Source: Pseudarthrobacter sp. fls2-241-R2A-127 (GTDB lineage Bacteria > Actinomycetota > Actinomycetes > Actinomycetales > Micrococcaceae). From it: 64,000 bases of DNA. The first letter of the stretch is position 1. Each line of letters starts with the position of its first letter. The position numbers were made by a program, and so were the translations under genes. Shown one piece after another: positions 43,993-52,263 of the stretch. Under the pieces are notes generated by a model, which was not told the DNA's origin, made no database searches, and saw only the letters and a list, made by a program, of their open reading frames with translations. The stretch lies in the NCBI RefSeq assembly GCF_030209355.1, contig NZ_JARVSF010000008.1, positions 310,001 through 374,000 on the forward strand, given 5' to 3'.

Positions 43993-44077
43993 CACCGGAC
44001 CGCTGGCCGATGCCCGGTGACCGAGTGTGATCGATTCGCTGCCGGCCGTTGACCACGCCGCGCCACGTGCGTCAAGG

Positions 44078-44096
44078 TTGAAACGTTATTAGTTTC
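44078..44096 (+). promoter_or_regulatory. possible LacI-type operator before the TIM-barrel isomerase gene
   Basis: TTGAAACGTTATTAGTTTC contains GAAAC and GTTTC arms seven bases apart and resembles a degenerate LacI-family half-site arrangement. It lies 22 bases before the ATG. No convincing -35/-10 pair was found, so support is weak. Confidence 0.3.
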
Positions 44097-44117
44097 TGCG
44101 ACCCGCCAGGAAGAGCA

Positions 44118-45026
44118 ATGGACCGCCCAGGGGAGATCGAACCACTACTGACGGTGTCAACACTGGGGGCGCCCGGCGAGAGCCTGGAAACGATCCTGTC
44201 CTGGCTGGCCGCCCAGGGAGCACGGGGCGTGGAACTGCGGCTTGGCCGCGGCGAGATCGCCGCCCCGGCGATGACCCGGGGCGAACGCTCCGAGCTCCGG
44301 TCCAGGATTGAAGGCGCCGGCCTCACCGTCACGGGAGTGGCCAGTTACATCAGGGTGGCGGACCCGGTTGCCGATGATCTGGTGGTGGGAGCGCTGGAAG
44401 CGGCACTGATCCTGGCCCACGATCTCGGCGCACCGGCCGTCCGGGTGTTCCCCGGAGCCCCTGCACACCCCTGCGGGTACCACCGTATTCCCGTGACTGT
44501 CCAGGCCAGGCAGGAAGCCAACGCCCTGGCAGCCGGCCGGCTAAGCGCCGTCGCGCCCCTGGCCCGGGACCTGGGAACGTACCCGGCGCTTGAAACGCAC
44601 GATTCCCACCCGCGGGGCACCGATATCGCCGCCATCCTGGACATGGTGGAAGGGCCCGCAGGCGCAGTCTGGGACCTTATGCATCCGTGGCGGGTGGGCG
44701 AGAGCCTCGACGAAACGTGGCAGGCCCTGCACCCCTGGCTCACCGGGGCAGCGGGCAGCGTCCAGGTCAAGGACGCCCGGCTGCCAGCCAGCCGGACCCC
44801 GGCCCTGATCGGCACGGGCACCCTCCCCGTCGACGCCTTTGCGGGACTGCTCCGGGACACCGGCTACACCGGCCCCGTCTGCCTGGAGTGGGAGAAGGCG
44901 TGGCACCCCGACGCACCGCCGCTGGACGAGGCACTCCGATCCACTGCCAGGTGGTTCCGCCGCCACTGGCCGGCCCGGACGGTAGCCGACGACGCCGCAG
45001 GGCCGCACCTTCCCGGGCATCCGTAA
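44118..45026 (+). CDS. sugar phosphate isomerase/epimerase family protein (xylose isomerase-like TIM barrel)
   Basis: A 302-residue AP endonuclease 2/xylose isomerase-like barrel. Metal-binding acids and histidines are seen in VELRLGRGE, the central ETHDSHPRGTD, WDLMHPWR, VQVKDA and the final CLEWEKAWHP. Such proteins isomerise or epimerise sugars or inositol derivatives in the cytoplasm; the substrate is unknown. It is 125 bases downstream of the BNR gene. AGGAAGAG sits upstream of the ATG. Confidence 0.85.
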   Translation: MDRPGEIEPLLTVSTLGAPGESLETILSWLAAQGARGVELRLGRGEIAAPAMTRGERSELRSRIEGAGLTVTGVASYIRVADPVADDLVVGALEAALILAHDLGAPAVRVFPGAPAHPCGYHRIPVTVQARQEANALAAGRLSAVAPLARDLGTYPALETHDSHPRGTDIAAILDMVEGPAGAVWDLMHPWRVGESLDETWQALHPWLTGAAGSVQVKDARLPASRTPALIGTGTLPVDAFAGLLRDTGYTGPVCLEWEKAWHPDAPPLDEALRSTARWFRRHWPARTVADDAAGPHLPGHP

Positions 45027-45186
45027 GCGGGCATCCGTAGGCCAGCGATCGCCAGCCGAGTCTCCGGTCCGCCAAGCAGAATCGGTCGAGCCACCTGCGC
45101 GGCTCCCGCGGGACGAATGACCCTAGCGACGGATTTTTGGCCGTGGTGGACTCCTTGCGGGGGACCTCTACAGAATCGAGGATGCC

Positions 45187-45354
45187 ATGGCCGGGTGGCT
45201 GGTAAATGGCGCGGCGACGGTGGGCGCCGGAACGTATTTTGGCTGGGACGGCTTCACCATCCAATCGGGAAACCTCATAGTGATCGCCGTGATGGTCATC
45301 CTGTTCATCCTGGCCCTCCTCCTGCCGTTTCCCGGCGGGAAGGGGCGAAAGTGA
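45187..45354 (+). CDS. small single-helix membrane protein, first gene of the formate dehydrogenase operon
   Basis: A 55-residue protein too short for usual gene calls. The N-terminal part (WLVNGAATVGAGTYFGWDGF) is followed by one membrane helix (LIVIAVMVILFILALLL) and a basic end GGKGRK. GAGG lies about eight bases before the ATG. Its stop overlaps the next gene's GTG as GTGA, so it is coupled to the cytochrome b gene. It is probably a small subunit stabilising the membrane module; this is inferred from context. Confidence 0.8.
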   Translation: MAGWLVNGAATVGAGTYFGWDGFTIQSGNLIVIAVMVILFILALLLPFPGGKGRK

Positions 45355-46115
45355 GCACCCGGGCCAAGCCGGCACCTCGGCTGCCGGGGCAGGACGCCGA
45401 CGCTGGCACGTGGACGGACAAAGCCCGCCGCTGGTTGCTGGCGAAGCTTCCTCCGGACAAGCTCCTGCCCGGGGACCAGCCCATCTATGTGATGTCGTGG
45501 GCTTACGTCTTCGGCATGGGGGCGGTCGCGTCACTGGTGTGGATCATCGCCTCAGGGGTGGTGCTGGGACTGAACGGGCCCCAGTGGTACCACGTTTCCC
45601 CCCTTGGCGGCTTCGTCAACAGCAGCCACCTGTGGAGCGTGGAACTGTTCTTCATCTTCATGGTGGTGCACCTCTGGCTGAAGTTCTGGATGGCGGCCTG
45701 GCGGGGCGGCCGCGTGCTGACCTGGATCACCGGCATGCTCTCGTTCATCGTTTCCATCGTGGCGGCCTTCACCGGGTATCTCCTGCAAACTAACTTCGAT
45801 TCCCAGTGGATTGCCTTCGAAGCCAAGGACGCGCTGAACTCCGTGGGGGTCGGTGCCTGGTTCAACGTGGCCAACCTCGGACAGATTTTCGTGTGGCATA
45901 TCACCTTGCTGCCCTTGGCGGTGGGCGCCGTAGTGGTCCTCCACGCCCTGCTTGTCCGGGTCCACGGCGTCGTGCCGCCGCTGGATGCCTCCGAGGACGA
46001 CGCCCAACTGAGCACCAACACCGTGGAGGTCGGCGGCAACCCTCCCGGCGCCGGCCGGCAGGTTGCGCCCGCCACCTCCCTGACGCCGGCCGAGCCCAAG
46101 GACGCGGCGCTGTGA
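45351..46115 (+). CDS. cytochrome b N-terminal-type di-heme membrane protein
   Basis: A 254-residue protein with four membrane helices, equivalent to the N-terminal half of bc1/b6f cytochrome b. Two helices carry paired histidines for two b hemes: SHLWSVELFFIFMVVH (H-x13-H) and WHITLLPLAVGAVVVLH (H-x14-H). The N-terminus is basic and the C-terminal tail is soluble. It should pass electrons to or from menaquinone for the downstream formate dehydrogenase. GTG at 45351 is coupled to the small gene before it, and its stop overlaps the following GTG. Confidence 0.9.
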   Translation: MSTRAKPAPRLPGQDADAGTWTDKARRWLLAKLPPDKLLPGDQPIYVMSWAYVFGMGAVASLVWIIASGVVLGLNGPQWYHVSPLGGFVNSSHLWSVELFFIFMVVHLWLKFWMAAWRGGRVLTWITGMLSFIVSIVAAFTGYLLQTNFDSQWIAFEAKDALNSVGVGAWFNVANLGQIFVWHITLLPLAVGAVVVLHALLVRVHGVVPPLDASEDDAQLSTNTVEVGGNPPGAGRQVAPATSLTPAEPKDAAL

Positions 46116-47065
46116 CCGGCAAGGGGGCCGCCACCTCGTGGCAGAAGCGGGACGACGTTGCCGGCCGACCATGGACAGGCCGTGTCCGCGAGTATGACCT
46201 CCTCAAGGAACTTACGATCGGTGTGGTGGTGGTTGGGCTCATGGTGCTCGGCGTCTCGGCACTCTTCGGTGCACCTGATGAGCCCAGCGTCAGCCTCAAA
46301 TCCTGGGCCGCCTCGGCCCCGGCGGACTTCGTCGCAACCGCGGCCAAGGAACTGGCCGGGACATCCGATACCGCAGGATACGGGCCACCGTACAACTCCA
46401 CTCCGGACGCGTCACAGAAAATAGGCCCAGTGGACCTCCAAAGCCTCCCGGGCGTCCGGCTTCCAGTCGATACCGCCCAGGACTTCGTGATTGGCCCGCT
46501 GGAGCAGTTGCCGTCGCCCCCGGCCGCCCTCGCTGACTGGACAGCCGCCACGGAGCAGCAGCGATCCGACTGGGCGTCCGCCTATTCCGACGCCCTCGCA
46601 GCGGCCCCCGACAACGACCCCGCCAAGGTGGCGGACGGCTCCTACGGACCGGTCCCCGCGCTCACCGGTGCGTTGGCGGACATGGCACGGCAAGGAACCC
46701 TGGATGGCGTACTTCAGGGCGGCGGAACCTTCTACAACCTGGACTACACCCTCAGCCTCCTGTTCCTCGGAGATGGCAGCTACTTCCCCGGTCTCGCGGC
46801 AAGCCAGCATCTTTCCGGGGACCAGTGGGGCGTCATGAACGAGACCGGGGACACCCCGGGGCAGTCCTGGTTGTGGCTCTTCTCGCTCCTGTACCAGGTG
46901 GAACCGTTCAAGTCCTCCCCCAACGCCGACGCCCTCGCTGTGGTCACGATGGCCGTGCTGACTGTGCTGCTGACACTGCTGTCGTTCATCCCGGGCCTGC
47001 GCTCGATACCGCGGAAGCTGCCGGTCCACCGCCTGATTTGGAAGGACTACTACCGGCACCGTTAA
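46112..47065 (+). CDS. membrane protein, probable partner of cytochrome b (bc-complex C-terminal-like)
   Basis: A 317-residue protein with a membrane helix near residues 30-50 (LTIGVVVVGLMVLGVSALFG), a large soluble extracytoplasmic region and a second helix near the C-terminus (VVTMAVLTVLLTLLSFI). It ends in a basic tail with IWKDYYRHR. It has no CxxCH, so it is not a c-type cytochrome. Its position, fused by a GTGA overlap to the cytochrome b gene, suggests it completes the membrane anchor. No established family name can be given with confidence. Confidence 0.75.
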   Translation: MTGKGAATSWQKRDDVAGRPWTGRVREYDLLKELTIGVVVVGLMVLGVSALFGAPDEPSVSLKSWAASAPADFVATAAKELAGTSDTAGYGPPYNSTPDASQKIGPVDLQSLPGVRLPVDTAQDFVIGPLEQLPSPPAALADWTAATEQQRSDWASAYSDALAAAPDNDPAKVADGSYGPVPALTGALADMARQGTLDGVLQGGGTFYNLDYTLSLLFLGDGSYFPGLAASQHLSGDQWGVMNETGDTPGQSWLWLFSLLYQVEPFKSSPNADALAVVTMAVLTVLLTLLSFIPGLRSIPRKLPVHRLIWKDYYRHR

Positions 47066-47110
47066 GCGTGGCGACACCGGAATCCGGCGGGCCGGCCCAA
47101 ACGGGTGCAG

Positions 47111-47135
47111 AAATGCTAAGCCCCTGTTAGCATTT
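47111..47135. promoter_or_regulatory. dyad between the cytochrome genes and fdhA
   Basis: AAATGCTAA (47111-47119) and TTAGCATTT (47127-47135) form a perfect nine-base inverted repeat around a seven-base centre. As RNA it is a modest hairpin followed by TCC, so it could attenuate the upstream transcript. As DNA it could be an operator 60 bases before the fdhA start. Its relatively AT-rich arms favour the operator reading. Confidence 0.5.
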
Positions 47136-47196
47136 TCCTCACGCGCCTGTGACCCGCGCCACAGGCATGTCGATTCAACGTCCAAAGGGGTGCCCC

Positions 47197-50100
47197 ATGG
47201 TGAATCCGCTGCAATGGCCCGTCTTGCGCCAGCTGCTCGAGAACGATCCCACCGGCAGGCATCATGCGGTGAAATCGACCGCCACCGAAAACCTCACGCC
47301 CCGGATAGCCACCGCGGACCATGTGGTCCCCTCCGTCTGCCCCTACTGTGCCGTGGGGTGCGCCCAGCGCGTGTACGTCAAAGACGAAAAGGTCATCCAG
47401 ATCGAGGGCAACCCGGACTCCCCCATCAGCCGTGGCCGGTTGTGCCCCAAGGGTTCGGCTTCGCTGCAGCTGACCACCGGGGATTCCCGCGAAAAGTTTG
47501 TGCTGTACCGCCGGCCCCACGGGACCGATTGGGAACGGCTGGACCTTGAGACCGCCATGGACATGGTGGCCCAACGCGTGGTGGACACCCGCCGGGAGAC
47601 CTGGGAGTGGGAAGCCGAGGGCGTCCGCACCCGCCGCAGCATGGGCATCGCCAGCCTGGGCGGCGCCACCTTGGACAACGAAGAAAACTACCTCATCAAG
47701 AAGTTGTTCACCTCCCTGGGCATCGTCCAGGTGGAGAACCAGGCCCGGGTCTGCCACAGCTCCACGGTGGCGGCACTGGGCACGAGCTTCGGCCGGGGCG
47801 GCTCCACCACCTACCTCCAGGACCTCCAACGCGCCGACTGCATCCTGATCCAGGGATCAAACTTCGCCGAAGCACACCCGGTCGGATTCCAGTGGGTCAT
47901 GGAAGCCAAGGAACGCGGGGCCAAAATTATCCACGTGGATCCGCGGTTCTCCCGCACCAGCGCCCTGGCCGACACATTCGTTCCGCTCCGTGCCGGGACG
48001 GACATCGCCTTCCTGGGCGGCCTGATTAACTGGGTGATCACCCACGACGCCTACTTCCACGAGTACGTGGTCAATTACACCAACGCCGCAACCATACTCG
48101 GCAAGGACTTCCGCGACACCGAAGACCTCGACGGCCTCTTCTCCGGATTCAACCCGGACGATTCCTCGTATGCAACCGATAGCTGGCAGTATGAGGGCGG
48201 CTACGCGGCCGCATCCTCCGGTGAACGTGACGCCGACGAGCAGGAAGGCAGCAGGCTGGGGGAATCCTCCCACGCCCAGTCCCACGGTTCCGGCGGCCCC
48301 GGCGTGACCGGGAAGTGGCACCGGGACGAGACACTGCAGGATCCGCGCTGCGTGTTCCAGGTCCTGCGCCGGCATTACTCGCGGTACACCCCGGAGATGG
48401 TGGAGCAGGTGTGCGGGGTGCCGCAGGCGTTGTTCGAGGAAGTGGCACAGACACTCACCAGCAACTCGGGCCGGGACCGGACCACGGCCTTCGCCTACGC
48501 CGTGGGCTGGACACAGCACACCACGGGCACGCAGTACATCCGCGCCGCGTCGGTCCTGCAGCTGCTCCTGGGCAACATCGGGCGGCCCGGCGGCGGGATC
48601 ATGGCCCTCCGCGGGCACGCCAGCATCCAGGGCTCCAGCGACATCCCCACCCTCTTTGACCTGCTGCCCGGCTACCTGCCCATGCCGCACGCCAAACAGC
48701 ACCTGGACCTGGCCGGATATGTCGAGGCGGACTCCGCCAAACAGGGTTTCTGGGCCAACATGTCCGCGTACACCGTGAGCCTCCTCAAGGCCTGGTGGGG
48801 CGATGCCGCCACAGCGGAGAACGACTACTGTTTCGACTACCTCCCCCGGATCACGGGCAGCCACAGCACCTATGACACCGTCATGGCGCAGCTGGACGGA
48901 ATCTGCAAGGGCTATTTCCTCATGGGTGAGAACCCCGCCGTCGGGTCCGCCAACACCCACCTGCAGCGCGCCGGGATGGCCAACCTCGACTGGCTCGTGG
49001 TCCGCGACTTCTCGTTGATCGAAAGCGCCACCTGGTGGAAGGACGGCCCGGAAATCGCCACCGGGCAGATGCGCACGGAGGACATCGGCACGGAAGTCTT
49101 CTTCTTCCCCGCCGCAGCCCACACGGAAAAGGCCGGCAGCTTCACCAACACCAACCGTTTGATCCAGTGGCGCGAGCAGGCCGTGGAGCCTGAAGCCGAG
49201 CGCCGCAGCGACCTCTGGTTTATCTGGCACCTTGGCAAACGCATCCGGAAGCTGCTGGCGGACTCGCACGACGACGCCGACCGCCCCATCCTGGACCTGA
49301 CGTGGGACTACCCAACCATCGGCACCCAGGATGAACCGGACGCGGACGCCGTCTTCGCCGAGATCAACGGCCGCGGCGCGGACGGCACGCCGCTCTCCGC
49401 CTATACCCAGCTCAAGGACGACGGCTCCACATCATGCGGCTGCTGGATCTACTGCGGCTGCCGCGCCGACGGCATCAACCAGGCCGCCCGGCGGAAACCC
49501 CACACCGAGCAGAGCATTTCCAGCCGCGAATGGGGCTGGGCATGGCCGGCCAACCGCAGGGAGCTGTACAACCGGGCCTCGGCTGATCCGGAGGGTCGGC
49601 CGTGGAGTGAACGGAAGAAGCTCATCTGGTGGGACGCGGAAGCCGGAAAGTGGACGGGCGACGACGTGCCCGACTGCGAGCCCACCAAACCACCGTCCTA
49701 CCGCCCCGGCGAGGACGCCACGGGGCCGGATGCCCTTTCCGGTATCGACCCGTTCATCATGCAGTCCGACGGCAAAGGCTGGCTTTTCACCCCCGCCGGC
49801 CTGACCGACGGGCCGCTTCCCACGCACTACGAGCCGCAGGAATCACCCTTCGACAATGCCCTCTACGGCCAAAACCGGAACCCGGTCCGCAAGCTCCTGA
49901 AGCGTGAGGGCAACCGGTACCAGCCCAGTGGCCGGGAACCCGGCGCGGAGGTATACCCGTTCGTGCTGACCACCTACCGGCTCACGGAGCACTTCACCGC
50001 CGGGGCAATGACCCGTTGGCTGCCCTACCTTGCCGAGCTGCAGCCGGAGTCGTTCTGCGAGGTATCGCCCGAACTGGCGGCCGAGCGCGGACTGACCAAC

Positions 50101-50439
50101 AACGGCTGGGCCACCCTGGTCTCCGCCCGCGGAGCCATTGAGGCGCGGGTCCTGGTGACCGGCCGGATGAAGCCGCTCACCGTTCAGGGGCGGACCGTGC
50201 ACCAGATCGGGATGCCCTACCACTGGGGCCCCAACGGGCTCAGCCGCGGCGATGCAATGAACGAGCTCTCCTCGATCGCCATGGACCCGAACGTGCATAT
50301 CCAGGAGGTCAAGGCATTGACGGTGGACATCCGTCCCGGGCGCCGCCCGCAAGGCCCGGCCTTGCCGTCACTCGTGGCGGAATACCGCCGGCGGGCAGGC
50401 ATCGATGAGCACACCGGCCAGGAAGGAATCAAGGCATGA
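47197..50439 (+). CDS. fdhA: formate dehydrogenase catalytic subunit, cysteine type
   Basis: A 1080-residue molybdopterin oxidoreductase of the FdnG/FdoG type that oxidises formate to CO2. The [4Fe-4S] ligands are Cys48, Cys51, Cys55 and Cys83. The Mo/W ligand is Cys186 in ARVCHSSTVA, where E. coli uses selenocysteine. Unlike FdnG, no Tat signal (RRxF) is present, so the enzyme should stay in the cytoplasm. A C-x-C-x3-C-x-C cluster (Cys747-755) sits in a loop of the C-terminal half. ATG at 47197 is chosen because AAAGGGG lies seven bases upstream; other in-frame codons precede it. The stop overlaps fdhB by four bases. Confidence 0.95.
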   Translation: MVNPLQWPVLRQLLENDPTGRHHAVKSTATENLTPRIATADHVVPSVCPYCAVGCAQRVYVKDEKVIQIEGNPDSPISRGRLCPKGSASLQLTTGDSREKFVLYRRPHGTDWERLDLETAMDMVAQRVVDTRRETWEWEAEGVRTRRSMGIASLGGATLDNEENYLIKKLFTSLGIVQVENQARVCHSSTVAALGTSFGRGGSTTYLQDLQRADCILIQGSNFAEAHPVGFQWVMEAKERGAKIIHVDPRFSRTSALADTFVPLRAGTDIAFLGGLINWVITHDAYFHEYVVNYTNAATILGKDFRDTEDLDGLFSGFNPDDSSYATDSWQYEGGYAAASSGERDADEQEGSRLGESSHAQSHGSGGPGVTGKWHRDETLQDPRCVFQVLRRHYSRYTPEMVEQVCGVPQALFEEVAQTLTSNSGRDRTTAFAYAVGWTQHTTGTQYIRAASVLQLLLGNIGRPGGGIMALRGHASIQGSSDIPTLFDLLPGYLPMPHAKQHLDLAGYVEADSAKQGFWANMSAYTVSLLKAWWGDAATAENDYCFDYLPRITGSHSTYDTVMAQLDGICKGYFLMGENPAVGSANTHLQRAGMANLDWLVVRDFSLIESATWWKDGPEIATGQMRTEDIGTEVFFFPAAAHTEKAGSFTNTNRLIQWREQAVEPEAERRSDLWFIWHLGKRIRKLLADSHDDADRPILDLTWDYPTIGTQDEPDADAVFAEINGRGADGTPLSAYTQLKDDGSTSCGCWIYCGCRADGINQAARRKPHTEQSISSREWGWAWPANRRELYNRASADPEGRPWSERKKLIWWDAEAGKWTGDDVPDCEPTKPPSYRPGEDATGPDALSGIDPFIMQSDGKGWLFTPAGLTDGPLPTHYEPQESPFDNALYGQNRNPVRKLLKREGNRYQPSGREPGAEVYPFVLTTYRLTEHFTAGAMTRWLPYLAELQPESFCEVSPELAAERGLTNNGWATLVSARGAIEARVLVTGRMKPLTVQGRTVHQIGMPYHWGPNGLSRGDAMNELSSIAMDPNVHIQEVKALTVDIRPGRRPQGPALPSLVAEYRRRAGIDEHTGQEGIKA

Positions 50440-51263
50440 GCGTCACCCAGTTGGGAATGCCCGCCATCGGAGCACCGAGTGAAGCGCGGAAGGGCTTCTT
50501 CACCGACACCAGCCTCTGCATCGGCTGCAAGGCCTGCGAGGTGGCCTGCAAGGAATGGAACTCGCTGCCGGCGGACGGGCCGCTGAAACTCACCGGCGAA
50601 TCCTTTGACAACACCTCCAGGCTCAGCGCGGATACCTGGCGGCACGTGGCGTTCATCGAGAAGAAGGTCCCGGCCCCGGCGTCGGGCGGAACCGAGGGCA
50701 TCAAGTGGCTGATGTCCTCGGACGTCTGCAAGCACTGCACCAACGCCGCGTGCCTGGACGTGTGCCCCACCGGTGCGCTGTTCCGTACCGAGCACGGGAC
50801 CGTGGTGGTCCAGCAGGATATTTGCAATGGCTGCGGGTATTGCGTTTCAGCGTGCCCTTACGGCGTGATCGACCAGCGGCCAGACGACGGCCGGGCCTTC
50901 AAGTGCACCATGTGCTACGACCGCCTGGGTGTCGGCGAAGAGCCGGCATGCGCCAAGGCGTGCCCCACCCAGTCCATCCAGTATGGCGAGCTTGATGAGC
51001 TCCGGGAACGGGCCGATGCCCGCGTCGCGGAACTCCATGAGCGGGGTGTGGACGAGGCCAGGCTCTACGGCAGGGATCCCGACGGCGGGGTGGGCGGCGA
51101 CGGCGCCTTCTTCCTGCTGCTCGATGAACCCGAAACATACGGTCTGCCGCCGGACCCCGTGGTGACCACCCGGGACCTGCCTGCCATGTGGCGCCGGGCC
51201 GCGGGTGCTGCGGCCGGTCTCCTGGCGGGGGCCGCCGTCGTCTTCTGGGGAGCCAGGAAGTGA
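50436..51263 (+). CDS. fdhB: formate dehydrogenase iron-sulfur subunit
   Basis: A 275-residue electron-transfer subunit with sixteen cysteines in four [4Fe-4S] sets: CIGCKACEVAC, CKHCTNAACLDVC, CNGCGYCVSAC and CTMCYDR…CAKAC. The C-terminal hydrophobic helix (AAGAAAGLLAGAAVVFW) anchors it to the membrane, as in FdnH. It carries electrons from the molybdenum subunit to the membrane partners. ATG overlaps fdhA and the stop overlaps the NrfD gene start in GTGA, so the three are made together. Confidence 0.95.
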   Translation: MSVTQLGMPAIGAPSEARKGFFTDTSLCIGCKACEVACKEWNSLPADGPLKLTGESFDNTSRLSADTWRHVAFIEKKVPAPASGGTEGIKWLMSSDVCKHCTNAACLDVCPTGALFRTEHGTVVVQQDICNGCGYCVSACPYGVIDQRPDDGRAFKCTMCYDRLGVGEEPACAKACPTQSIQYGELDELRERADARVAELHERGVDEARLYGRDPDGGVGGDGAFFLLLDEPETYGLPPDPVVTTRDLPAMWRRAAGAAAGLLAGAAVVFWGARK

Positions 51264-52204
51264 GCCGCCGCCGGGAGCGTGAGGAATTCACCTCCTACTA
51301 TGGCCGCCCCATCCTCAAGGAACCCACATGGGAGGCAGCGGACATCGCGGGGTACATCTTCGCCGGCGGTGTGGCCGCCGCCTCCTCAATGCTGGCCGCA
51401 GGCGCCCAATACACCGGACGGCCCGCCCTGGAACGCCGGGCTAAACTCACGGCGCTGACCGCAATTTCGGTATCAGCGGCGGCGCTGGTGCATGACCTGG
51501 GCCGGCCGGAACGTTTCCTGAACATGCTGCGCGTGGCCAAACCCACTTCGCCCATGAGCATGGGTTCTTGGATCCTGTCCGTGTACGGCCCGCTCGCCGG
51601 GGCGAGTGCGGCATCCAATATCACGGGGCTGTTCCCGGCGGCCGGGCGGGCCTGCGGCCTTGGTGCGGCTGTCAGCGGCTCCGCGGTGGCCACCTACACG
51701 GCTGTGCTGCTGGCCGACACCGCGGTCCCCACCTGGCATGACGCCCACGAGGTCCTGCCGTTCGTTTTTGCCGGTTCGGCCGCGGCCGCCGGCGGTGGCA
51801 TCGCCACAGCCCTGGCGCCCGTCGTGGAGGCCGGTCCCGCACGGCGGATGGCCGTGGCGGGTGCGCTGTTGGAAACGGTAATGAGCCTGCGGATGGAACG
51901 CAGCGGCCACTTGAGCACGGAGACGCTGCGGGAGGGCCGGGGCGGCACGTTGATGCGCCTGTCGAAGGCCTTCAGCATCGGCGGCGCAGTCGGACTGGCC
52001 CTCGGCGGGCACCGCTCGCGTACCGTCAGCGTGGTGGGCGGCCTCGCCGTGGCTGCGGGTTCTGCCCTGCTGCGGTTCGGCGTTTTCGAGGCTGGAAAAG
52101 CCTCGACGCGCGACCCCAAGTACGTGGTGGTCCCCCAGCGGGAGCGCCTCAACGCCGCCGAAGCCGCCCGCCGGGAAGCCGCGGGGATCGAAGTGGCCGC
52201 CTGA
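51260..52204 (+). CDS. nrfD: NrfD/PsrC-family membrane subunit
   Basis: A 314-residue quinone-binding membrane protein with about eight helices. The conserved start YYGRPILKEPTWEAADIAGYIFAGG and the VHDLGRPERFLNMLRVAKPTSPMSMGSW segment are hallmarks of NrfD in formate dehydrogenase operons. It has no heme ligands. The GTG start at 51260 is coupled to fdhB. Its presence beside a cytochrome b makes two possible quinone-linked exits for electrons in one operon. Confidence 0.92.
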   Translation: MSRRREREEFTSYYGRPILKEPTWEAADIAGYIFAGGVAAASSMLAAGAQYTGRPALERRAKLTALTAISVSAAALVHDLGRPERFLNMLRVAKPTSPMSMGSWILSVYGPLAGASAASNITGLFPAAGRACGLGAAVSGSAVATYTAVLLADTAVPTWHDAHEVLPFVFAGSAAAAGGGIATALAPVVEAGPARRMAVAGALLETVMSLRMERSGHLSTETLREGRGGTLMRLSKAFSIGGAVGLALGGHRSRTVSVVGGLAVAAGSALLRFGVFEAGKASTRDPKYVVVPQRERLNAAEAARREAAGIEVAA

Positions 52205-52263
52205 ACCGGCCGGCCGGACGGAACCAGTACTCGTAGCCGGGACGCCCAGCCGCGCCCGGCCGG

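Noticed and set aside
45016..45041. GGGCATCCGTA repeated twice at the end of the isomerase gene
   Set aside because: Two short copies only, partly inside coding sequence; no sign of a functional repeat.
47749..47760. Selenocysteine insertion in the formate dehydrogenase
   Set aside because: The codon at the active-site position is TGC (cysteine), so no recoding is needed.
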